Positions 25,127 to 32,438 of a stretch of 64,000 bases of DNA are shown here, piece by piece. Position 1 is the first letter of the stretch; every line of letters starts with the position of its first letter. The translations under genes were made by a program, and so were the position numbers. The stretch is from Salinispora arenicola (GTDB lineage: Bacteria > Actinomycetota > Actinomycetes > Mycobacteriales > Micromonosporaceae): assembly GCF_006716065.1 (NCBI RefSeq), contig NZ_VFOL01000001.1:1922001-1986000 (forward strand), in the 5' to 3' direction. Under the pieces are notes generated by a model. It saw nothing but the letters and a program-made list of their open reading frames with translations, ran no database searches and had not been told where the DNA came from.

Positions 25127-25441
25127 TCAGACGCAGCCGTGTGGCTTGGGCAAGCCGGCGATGTAGGCCATCTTCTTGGCCGGCTTCTTGGGGAACAGCG
25201 TGAAGAGTTCCTTGGTCGGGATGCCGCCCAGCGTGGAGACGCGTCGCAGGGTAGCGGTCTCGCCCTGGCTGGCGTAGTCGGCGCGCAGGAAGGCGAGCAC
25301 CTTGAAGTGCGCGTCGGTCAGGTCGATGCCGATCTGGGCGGCCAGTTGCTTGGCCAGGTCGGCGTCCCATTCGTCGTAGGCGGTCAGGAAGCCTTCGTCG
25401 TCGACGTGGATGTCGCGGCCGGCGATGGTGGTGACGGGCAT
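25127..25441 (-). CDS. TusE/DsrC/DsvC family sulfur-relay protein
   Basis: 104-aa sulfur carrier. TIAGRDIHVDDEGFLTAYDEWDADLAKQLA and LTDAHFKVLAFLRADYASQG match the family, and the C-terminus GLPKPHGCV carries the conserved penultimate cysteine (Cys103) that receives sulfur. The second cysteine of true DsrC, about ten residues earlier, is absent (AYIAG), so it is TusE-like with a single thiol. ATG 25441 lies 7 bp after the SQR stop, so it is co-transcribed. Confidence 0.92.
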   Translation of the reverse strand: MPVTTIAGRDIHVDDEGFLTAYDEWDADLAKQLAAQIGIDLTDAHFKVLAFLRADYASQGETATLRRVSTLGGIPTKELFTLFPKKPAKKMAYIAGLPKPHGCV

Positions 25442-25448
25442 GGCTGCC

Positions 25449-26690
25449 TCACTTTCCGGTTCTGGGGACGTGTTTGCCGGCCATCGACATGTGCGCCGGC
25501 AACGGAATTGGCCGCCCGGGCAACAGCATGTTCCAGTACATCCAGCGGAACGCAAGCTTGCCCCAGTGGTTAACGGCGGCCTCGTCGAGCAGGCGGAACG
25601 GGCCGGCGAACGGCACCGGGTAGCTGCCCGGCAGGGGCTCGGTGTCGTAGTTGAAGTCGATGAGCAGCGCCCTGCCGTCGCCGGATTCGACGAAGCAGTT
25701 GGCGTGCCCGTCGAAGCTGCCGGTCATCGGCCTGCCAGCGGTGTGTTCGACGAAGTTGTCCACGAACACCTCGACGGAGAAGTGCGCCACCGACCCGGCC
25801 TTGGAGGTCGGGATGTCGCTGGCGTCGCCGAGGGCGAAAACGTTGTCGTATCCCTTGGCGAGCATGGTGTGCCGGTCGACCGGGACCAGGTTCAGCTCGT
25901 TGCCCAACCCGGAGCGGGCCACGTAGTCGGCACCCATGTTCAAGGGCACAGTGACCAACAGGTCGAAACCGACTTCCCGCTCGTCGTACGAGATAAGGGT
26001 GGTGTCGTCAACGCGTTCGACCAGGAAGTCCGGCTCGACGGTGATTTTCCGGTCGTCGAGCATCGAGCCGAGCCGGGCGGACGCGACCGGTTTGGTAAAC
26101 GCCCCGGGCAGCGGGGTGGCGTAGACCAGTTCGACCCGGTCCCGCATGCCACGCTGCCGGAAGTACGCGTCGGCGAGGAAGGCGAACTCCAGTGGCGCGA
26201 CCGGGCATTTGATCGGCATGTCGGTGATGTGCACGACCAGCCGGCCCTCGTCGAACGAGTCGAGGGCTTTCGCGAGGGCCAGCGCGCCGTCGTAGGTGTA
26301 GAAGTCGAAGATCCGCTCACGCCACTGCCCGCCGTCGAGCATGCCCGGGGTCTGGTCTGGCCGCGGTGTGACACCGGTGGCGATCACCAGATAGTCGTAG
26401 GGCAGGGACCGACCGTCGGACAGCAGGACCCGGTTGTCCGACGTATTCACCTGGTCGACCTCGCCGCAGATCAGCTCCACGCCGTCGGAGATCAGCGGCC
26501 GGGTCGGCTTGACCACCTGCTCCGGGCTGTACATGCCGAACGGCAGGAACAGGTAGCCCGGCTGGTAGTAGTGCGTGTCGTTGGGCTCCACCACGGTGAT
26601 CTGCCAGTCCGCGCGGGCCAGCCGGTGCCGCAGCTTGTTGACCACCATTGTGCCCGCCGTGCCAGCGCCCAGCACGAGCAACCGTCGCAT
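25449..26690 (-). CDS. sqr: Sulfide:quinone oxidoreductase-like flavoprotein
   Basis: 413-aa membrane-associated flavoprotein that oxidises sulfide and passes electrons to quinone. N-terminal FAD site RRLLVLGAGTAGTMVVNKL, second LVIATGVTPR, and C-terminal FAD loop NVFALGDASDIP. Cysteines Cys162 (MPIKCPVAP) and Cys332 (GHANCFVE) fit the redox pair of SQR; Cys75 is additional. The C-terminal helix WMYWNMLLPG could attach it to the membrane. ATG 26690 follows GGGAGGTG. First gene of the sulfur unit, behind a CsoR/CstR-like operator. Confidence 0.9.
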   Translation of the reverse strand: MRRLLVLGAGTAGTMVVNKLRHRLARADWQITVVEPNDTHYYQPGYLFLPFGMYSPEQVVKPTRPLISDGVELICGEVDQVNTSDNRVLLSDGRSLPYDYLVIATGVTPRPDQTPGMLDGGQWRERIFDFYTYDGALALAKALDSFDEGRLVVHITDMPIKCPVAPLEFAFLADAYFRQRGMRDRVELVYATPLPGAFTKPVASARLGSMLDDRKITVEPDFLVERVDDTTLISYDEREVGFDLLVTVPLNMGADYVARSGLGNELNLVPVDRHTMLAKGYDNVFALGDASDIPTSKAGSVAHFSVEVFVDNFVEHTAGRPMTGSFDGHANCFVESGDGRALLIDFNYDTEPLPGSYPVPFAGPFRLLDEAAVNHWGKLAFRWMYWNMLLPGRPIPLPAHMSMAGKHVPRTGK

Positions 26691-26715
26691 CACGCCCACC
26701 TCCCGCCAATCGCTG

Positions 26716-26731
26716 ATACCCCCCACGGTAT
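26716..26731 (-). promoter_or_regulatory. CsoR/CstR-like operator upstream of sqr
   Basis: ATACC-CCCCAC-GGTAT is a 16-bp imperfect palindrome with the G/C-tract centre typical of CsoR-family sites. Outer bases extend the symmetry (CGCTG.../...TAGCG, one mismatch). It ends 26 bp before the sqr start, overlapping the expected promoter. CstR proteins of this family sense persulfides, fitting the cluster; no csoR/cstR gene lies within the window. Confidence 0.6.
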
Positions 26732-26754
26732 TAGCGGTGCGAGCCGCGTCGTAG

Positions 26755-26767
26755 GGGACTAAGTCCC
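26755..26767 (-). promoter_or_regulatory. GGGACT-A-AGTCCC palindrome upstream of sqr
   Basis: 13-bp inverted repeat about 65 bp before sqr. It resembles the DosR/DevR core GGGACT-WW-AGTCCC but is one base shorter at the centre, so assignment to a DevR-type regulator is uncertain. Confidence 0.4.
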
Positions 26768-27237
26768 GTTCAGGACGGGACCATCAGGTCGGCCGGAAGT
26801 GGACGAGAACTTCTTCTTACACCGCACAGGCTGGTGTCGCCCCACTGAGCTTGCACTGCCATGGTGCCTTCTCTGGGATCCGGTTCAGCTTCCCGGCAGC
26901 ATCTCATTCACGTTTGCTTCGGTCTTTGCGAGACCATCCGCCTTGCTGGCCCGAGCACGCGCGACATCTCGAATACACGCCTCTGCCAGTCACGTTGACC
27001 CGACTGAGGCGCCAGACGACACCGATCTGGTGGTAGGACTGTACGGCCGCGGCAAGCACGAGCGGGATGGGCGCGCCGCTAAGTTCGTCCACGTCGAGGG
27101 CAAACGCCAAGGGTGAGGGCAACGCCCACGGTGACGCTCGATGCCGGGCCCAGCGCCGAGGGCGCGGAGAGCGCCACACGCCGAGCAGACCCCGGTTCCG
27201 CCGGCACGCCGAGGCGTTTGCTGCAACGATGTAGGAC

Positions 27238-27600
27238 GTGGGAACCATAAAGACCGCAATACCCGCCGTCTCGCCCCTTACCGGCGAGCCGATGAAACGC
27301 GCCGATGCCGAACGGCTCGCAGGAGTGCTGAAGGCGCTCGCGGACCCTGCCCGGCTACGGCTGCTCAGCCTTATCCAGTCGGCTCCGGAGAGAGAGGCGT
27401 CCGTATCGGACCTCACCACACCCCTTGGGCTCTCCCAACCGACCGTGAGTCATCACCTCCGAATCCTGACCGAGGCCGGACTGCTTGAGCGCGACAAGCG
27501 CGGTGTCTGGGCGTACTACCGCCTCATGCCGTCCACGATCGCCGTGATCGCAGACCTGTTGACGCCACCACGCAAACGAGCAACAAGGAGAACCCGCTGA
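27238..27600 (+). CDS. ArsR/SmtB-type repressor without cysteines
   Basis: 120-aa single-domain winged helix: MKRADAERLAGVLKALADPARLRLLSLIQSA, then VSDLTTPLGLSQPTVSHHLRILTEAGLLERDKRGVWAYYRL. It has no cysteine at all, so it cannot be a classic arsenic or persulfide (SqrR/BigR) sensor; histidine-based zinc binding or another effector is possible. GTG 27238 without a Shine-Dalgarno suggests leaderless translation. It is divergent from the sulfur unit but 547 bp away, so a regulatory link is unproven. Confidence 0.88.
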   Translation: MGTIKTAIPAVSPLTGEPMKRADAERLAGVLKALADPARLRLLSLIQSAPEREASVSDLTTPLGLSQPTVSHHLRILTEAGLLERDKRGVWAYYRLMPSTIAVIADLLTPPRKRATRRTR

Positions 27601-28058
27601 CCGGCGGCGGTGCCGAAGACCGGTGCCTGCTGGCCCGGCGGTGCGCGGCAGGTGTCGTACCCGCCTACCCCGGACCCGTCCGGACCCGTTCGCACGGGCG
27701 AGGACGGGAGGGGATGCGCGTCGCACGGGCACCCACGCGACCACAAGGGACGGAACCGTAACGGCGCCCGACCCCTGCTTGTGCAGGTCGAGCGCCCTAT
27801 GATCTTGCGTGTGCGAAGGGATTGGGAACCTAGCCGCTGATCCGTAGGCGTGCGTGTCCCGGCCCAGTTCGGCTCGATCCGCATGCGTCGGCACGTACCC
27901 GACTCTCAGCGGTCCACCACTCGCGGCCGGCCGTCGTTCGACGAGAGTATCGGCGACTACCCTTGGCATAACGGGCGCGCCTTGCTCGGCGAGCCACGCC
28001 CGGGTCGGCGGGCCGATATCTTCGATTCCATCGCTATACGGGATGGTGAGCCTGTACT
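27601..28058. other. Gene-poor interval
   Basis: 458 bp without a gene I can support. Frames on either strand run through without motifs, and one overlaps the ArsR gene in antisense. Confidence 0.35.
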
Positions 28059-29690
28059 TCAATTGCGTTCTTGGCACACCTTGCCCGAGAATGCGGGGTC
28101 GCCCTCGATGGAAGCCGACCAGATAGGGTTGAGTGACAAGGCAAGCGGAGGAGGCTGCCAGGCCGCGCCGAGGTGCTGAAGGATCGCATATTCGCGCCTT
28201 CGCCCCTGTATTTCTTCGCCCTGCAGAAAATTAATGATCAGTTGATGGATGTCCTGTGATCCGAAAAGCCCGGCATGGAAGGCCGGCGATTGCACAGTGG
28301 GAACCTGCGTGAACTCACCTGGTGGTGCCTCGATGGCGGACACGGTTGGTAGGAATGCGATGACCCTGATGCCGGCCACTGGACATAGAATTCGGTTACG
28401 ATAGAATGGCGCGTCAATGATGATGGATCGGACGAACGGCTCATCGGGGTGTCCCCTGGCTTCGTCGCCGAGAAACCACAACTGGAAAACTGCTCGCATT
28501 GCGTAGCCCGTGACGACCCCCCAACCCTCTGTGGTGTGCGGCGGCGTATAGTATGCCCTGCCTGGCATGACTAATGGGCTGAGTAGGACCGCATCAGTGA
28601 CCGGCGAGGCTGGCCACTTCTCCAGGTATGTACGGGCGACCAGGGCGCCTTCGCTCTGACCCACCAATGCTATGGGCAGGCGTGTTCGACGGTGCAAGGA
28701 GTCAACATGACTGGCTAGCCGCACAGCGCTAACGTCGAGTGATTGATGAGTGGCCTCTGGACGATAGGGAAGGGGGGCCTCCTTGCTGTCGAGTCCCTCG
28801 TAAGAGTACCGCTCCACTCGAGGATCTGCCGATGGCTCACCGCGATACTCGGAGTCATGTCCAGCGATGACGATCACAGCCTGCGGGACATCCTCGGGCA
28901 AGGGTTGTTCAAGGATTGGAGGTCGCCATGCCGGGCCGTCCAAAATTCCCGGTACGTTCAGCAGGGTCGTGGGGGTAATCAAAACAAGCACCCCCACCAC
29001 CGGCGCCACTGGAAGTCGTCGCCAACGCGGATTAACCGGCTCCAAAGCAACGGCAACACTCCTGCGCCACAGCAGGCCATTACCGGCGCCAGCCAGCGCA
29101 GCCACCGGCAGCGACCACCAAGCGGGAACAGCCGTCATGATCGCACCTGCTACCGTGATGACAACAACGTTGAGGGTTGTCCATCCGTACTGTGCGAGAG
29201 TCGGCAGTCCACGCCACCACTCCTGTGCCACTGCCGCGCGTAGCAGAAATGGCGAAATGACAATCATTGGTAACAGCGAGGCGATGAGCAGCCATGATAG
29301 CGAAACTACCGAGAACGCTATGGATATCGTCGCCCACGGCATGATCACAGCCATTACCAGGAGTGCCACAACCAGATTTCGCCGAAATAGGTTCGCTACC
29401 GATGGTCGACCAAAACGTTCTGGCCACGAGAAGTAAATCAGGACTGCGGTAAGCGCTCCCCGAACTGCCGCCACAACAAGATATGCGAGTACGAATTCAA
29501 GAATTGAGCGATGATAGACGAGTAGCCAGCGTAAATCGTGGTAGGAATCATACGGCCACACTGCGCTGGCCTGGGAAGGTAATCCACGCGCAGCCTGAAA
29601 CCCGACTCCCGCGATGATAGCTGCCTCGGCGGCAGGTAACGCTGCGGCCAGGACTGTCAACACAAGGAGATTGTTGACTCTCCGTGCCAT
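28059..29690 (-). CDS. Membrane protein with C-terminal alpha/beta-hydrolase domain
   Basis: 543-aa protein. The N-terminal ~270 residues hold about seven hydrophobic helices (LLVLTVLAAALPAAEAAIIAGV; LEFVLAYLVVAAVRG; NLVVALLVMAVIMPW; VVVITVAGAIMTAVPAWW; APVVGVLVLITP). The rest is a hydrolase-like domain beginning QAVIVIAGHDSEY with a nucleophile elbow GQSEG (Ser at about 347) in LPIALVGQSEGALVAR and VTDAVLLSPLVMPG. The gene is less GC-rich than its neighbours, suggesting transfer. It resembles a secreted-side lipase/esterase, but no function is assignable. Followed by a gene-poor region. Confidence 0.75.
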   Translation of the reverse strand: MARRVNNLLVLTVLAAALPAAEAAIIAGVGFQAARGLPSQASAVWPYDSYHDLRWLLVYHRSILEFVLAYLVVAAVRGALTAVLIYFSWPERFGRPSVANLFRRNLVVALLVMAVIMPWATISIAFSVVSLSWLLIASLLPMIVISPFLLRAAVAQEWWRGLPTLAQYGWTTLNVVVITVAGAIMTAVPAWWSLPVAALAGAGNGLLWRRSVAVALEPVNPRWRRLPVAPVVGVLVLITPTTLLNVPGILDGPAWRPPILEQPLPEDVPQAVIVIAGHDSEYRGEPSADPRVERYSYEGLDSKEAPLPYRPEATHQSLDVSAVRLASHVDSLHRRTRLPIALVGQSEGALVARTYLEKWPASPVTDAVLLSPLVMPGRAYYTPPHTTEGWGVVTGYAMRAVFQLWFLGDEARGHPDEPFVRSIIIDAPFYRNRILCPVAGIRVIAFLPTVSAIEAPPGEFTQVPTVQSPAFHAGLFGSQDIHQLIINFLQGEEIQGRRREYAILQHLGAAWQPPPLALSLNPIWSASIEGDPAFSGKVCQERN

Positions 29691-30365
29691 GCCCGTCCCT
29701 TCTAGCTCGGCGTTCAGTCAATGCTTATCGCAGACCACCTCCAGCCCGAAGAGCCGACCATCGTCAAGATCCGTATTCGGTTTGCCCACTACGATCGCTG
29801 CGTGATTGCACGATCTGCTGGCGTCAAGCGCCTTCACCGTCCTGGTTGGTGCCCTCCTGAACGAGGCTGAGGAGGGCGCTGCACGCTCAAGTCCGCTCAC
29901 CCCCACTGTTCGAAGCCCAAGACCGAGTAGTAGTGAGAAGGGCGGTGGTGCTGCCACGACTGGCCAACCTCGATGTGACCAGCCTTCGTACTGCTACCGC
30001 CTACATCTGATGGTTGGTCACGCACGAGGACGCCGAGAGCGTCGCGCAGCGCCACCTGTCGGGCTCAATACTCTCGTACGGCGCCGGCTGGCGGGGGGTG
30101 ATCTGGAAATCCGTGTGCTAGGTCGCTGCATCTGCCCGACGCCGGAGGCAGGCTTTCATCCATCGATGCCGCTGCGGACGGAGTTGTGCGTCAGCGCCGG
30201 CAACCGAACTTCCGAACGGTGCAGGTCAGAGCAATTTTCGCGACGAGACTCTCGACCCGGCAACGAGTGCGAGAAGCTGTGGGCATGGGGTCCGGCCCGG
30301 TGCCGACGGCATGGATCTTCACGGTCGGTCCGCCCGCAACCCGCCGTCTTCCGAGTCGCGCTGCC
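29691..30365. other. Gene-poor interval
   Basis: 675 bp with irregular base composition and no supportable gene. Short frames such as one beginning MLIADHLQPEEPTIVKI on the plus strand have no recognised family. Given the AT-richer gene next to it, this may be the edge of an acquired segment. Confidence 0.35.
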
Positions 30366-31028
30366 TCATACGTTGCTCTCACCGTCGCGTGCAGCCCTTC
30401 GTACCATCGTCCAGTCGCGGCCGGGCGGCTTCGCCGGCATTCGCGGTAGCGGGACAGCGCCGGAGGAGAGTAGATCCACGACCCGTTCGGCGTAGACCAC
30501 TGGAGATTCTGGGCTGATCACCGCGCGGGTCTGGTCCATCGCCATCTGGATGATCATCTGAATGATGTGTGCGACGACCTGGGTCTCCAGCGCCTCCGGC
30601 GCCGTGTCGAGGCGGTCAGCGAGCACCTGCTCCAGAAGGGTCCGCTGGCGGCCCCAGACATCCCACGTTCGGGCACGGACAGCCGGGTTCCGGTCGATCT
30701 GCAACCGTATTCGTGCGATCTTCTCGATGCCCGCGTCCAGCGCGGCGAGGTGTGCGGCCAGCGCCTGACCAAGGGCGACGTCGACCGGCTCATCAACCGG
30801 CCGGCCCGCCAGAAGATCCGCTATCGGCCGCACGTCGAGGACCGGATGTTCCAGCAGGAGGCTGTCCTTCGTCGGGAAGTACCGGTAGAGCGTCGACGTG
30901 CCGACGTCGGCGGCTCCGGCGATCTGCTCCATCGTCGTCGCCTCGTAGCCCCGCTCCTCGAAGAGTACGAGGGCTACCTCGGCGATCGTGGACCTGGTGC
31001 GGCGTGCGTTTTGTTCTCGGAGTCCCAC
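30366..31028 (-). CDS. TetR-family repressor
   Basis: 220-aa regulator. N-terminal helix-turn-helix: RSTIAEVALVLFEERGYEATTMEQIAGAADVGTSTLYRYFPTKDSLLLE, a textbook TetR DNA-binding domain. The C-terminal part is an all-helical ligand domain. GTG start at 31028. It is divergent from an MFS transporter and beta-mannosidase pair, with an inverted repeat between them, so it probably represses that operon in response to a sugar or glycoside. Confidence 0.92.
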   Translation of the reverse strand: MGLREQNARRTRSTIAEVALVLFEERGYEATTMEQIAGAADVGTSTLYRYFPTKDSLLLEHPVLDVRPIADLLAGRPVDEPVDVALGQALAAHLAALDAGIEKIARIRLQIDRNPAVRARTWDVWGRQRTLLEQVLADRLDTAPEALETQVVAHIIQMIIQMAMDQTRAVISPESPVVYAERVVDLLSSGAVPLPRMPAKPPGRDWTMVRRAARDGESNV

Positions 31029-31050
31029 TTCTCCACTCTACCGATAACGG

Positions 31051-31112
31051 AGGTGTCACCTTTTCTGGAAGTCACTACCAACTTGGGTTACGGTTCCGTG
31101 AATGTTGTCACC
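31051..31112. promoter_or_regulatory. Candidate TetR operator
   Basis: AGGTG-T-CACCT (31051-31061) is a perfect inverted repeat between the divergent TetR and MFS genes, and a second TGTCACCT half-site occurs at 31105-31112 just before the MFS start. Paired sites fit repression of both directions. Confidence 0.5.
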
Positions 31113-31127
31113 TGAAGGTTGCGTCGC

Positions 31128-32438
31128 ATGACAGCGCCCGATCCTGTCCGTACCTCGCTCGGCCGCCTCGTTGCTGCCCTCCTCGTCTCCCAGACAGGGT
31201 TCTACGTTGGTGTCCTCGTACCGCTCCAGTTGCTGCTGACCCTCCGCCTCACCTCGATCGCCGGTGACGACGCCGCCAGTGCATTCGGCATCGTCACCGG
31301 CTTTGGAGCGTTGGTCGCGCTCGTCTTCAACCCGGTCGCCGGCCGGATCAGCGACCTCACCACCTTGCGCTTCGGCCGGCGCCGTACCTGGATCCTCACC
31401 GGCGCGCTGGCCGGCGCTGTCGCGCTCTTGGCTCTCGGCTCCACGACCAGCGTCTGGCAGGTGGTCCTGCTCTGGTGCGCCGTCCAGGCGCTTTTCAACT
31501 TCCAATACGCGGCCAGCAACGCGCTTGTCGCGGACCAGGTCCCCGCCGGTCGCCGAGGGGGCGTCTCCGGGTTGATCGGCATGACCATCGCGGTCGGACC
31601 GCTGGGTGGCCTTGCCCTCGTGAATGGGTTCGAGGCCGGATCCGCCCTACAGTGGCTGGCCATCGCCGCGGTGGCGGCGCTCGGCGGCGTGTTGGCGGTT
31701 CTGCTGCTCCGCGACACCCCGGCGAAGCGCGACAACCCCACGGACGGCCGAGGCATTCTGTTGCGCGCGTTCTGGATAAGCCCGCGCCGGCACCCCGCGT
31801 TCGGCTGGGCCTGGCTGGTCCGTTTCCTCATCACCTGCGCGTACGCCAGCAGCACGTACCACGCCTTCTACCTGCTGCAACGATTCGATGTAGCAGAGGC
31901 TGAGGTCGGCAGTACAGTCCTGCAACTCTCGCTCATCACGGTCGTCATGCTCGTGGGCTCCAGTGTCGTCGCCGGGTACCTTTCCGACGCGATCCGTCGG
32001 CAGAAGCCGTTCATCGTCTTCGCCGGGGTCGTCGCCGCGGCGGCTCTGGTCATGCTCGCGTTCGCTCCGTCGCTCCCGGTGGTCTATCTCGCCACCGGCA
32101 TGCTTGGGGTCGGCACCGGTGCGTTCTTCGCGATCGACCTGGCCATGTGCGTTCGCGTGCTGCCCAGCGACGTCGATGCGGGCCGAGACCTGGCGATCAT
32201 CAACATCGCGAACTCGCTGCCCCAGTCCGTCGTTCCGTTCGTTGCACCGCTTCTGCTCGCAATCGGCAGCTACACCGCGCTCTTCGGGTTCCTAGCGATC
32301 CTCGGGCTTCTCGGTGCCGCCGCAGTGTTACGCGTACCGGAGGTGGGCCAGGAACACGACGAGTCCGGCCGAACCGCACCCATCACCCGCCACGACGCCG
32401 TCGGGAAGGCGGCACACCTCGGAAGGATCCCCGCATGA
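31128..32438 (+). CDS. MFS transporter
   Basis: 436-aa major facilitator with about 12 helices. Seen: the RISDLTTLRFGRRRTWIL loop between helices 2 and 3 (A-like motif), FNFQYAASNALVADQVPAGRRG, and a second AGYLSDAIRRQKPFIV. It resembles the sugar/glycoside-type MFS carriers. ATG 31128 has GAAGG 9 nt upstream; a TTG at 31119 is less likely. It shares an ATGA overlap with the beta-mannosidase, so it probably imports the enzyme's beta-mannoside or oligosaccharide substrate. Confidence 0.9.
   Translation: MTAPDPVRTSLGRLVAALLVSQTGFYVGVLVPLQLLLTLRLTSIAGDDAASAFGIVTGFGALVALVFNPVAGRISDLTTLRFGRRRTWILTGALAGAVALLALGSTTSVWQVVLLWCAVQALFNFQYAASNALVADQVPAGRRGGVSGLIGMTIAVGPLGGLALVNGFEAGSALQWLAIAAVAALGGVLAVLLLRDTPAKRDNPTDGRGILLRAFWISPRRHPAFGWAWLVRFLITCAYASSTYHAFYLLQRFDVAEAEVGSTVLQLSLITVVMLVGSSVVAGYLSDAIRRQKPFIVFAGVVAAAALVMLAFAPSLPVVYLATGMLGVGTGAFFAIDLAMCVRVLPSDVDAGRDLAIINIANSLPQSVVPFVAPLLLAIGSYTALFGFLAILGLLGAAAVLRVPEVGQEHDESGRTAPITRHDAVGKAAHLGRIPA

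Larger units (their letters stand above)
26691..27237. other. Divergent intergenic region between sqr and ArsR gene
   Basis: 547 bp holding the sqr control sites (26716-26767). The remainder has no supportable gene; a long antisense frame overlapping the ArsR gene is rejected. The size leaves room for a lost gene, and a hydrophobic stretch around 27000-27120 on the minus strand may be its relic, but I cannot name it. Confidence 0.35.

Noticed and set aside
26755..26767. DosR/DevR box
   Set aside because: Arms match but the centre is one base short of the consensus, so I list it only as an unassigned palindrome.
27355..28077. 240-aa minus-strand frame overlapping the ArsR gene
   Set aside because: Its C-terminal half is antisense to a clear ArsR gene and no domain is visible in the rest.
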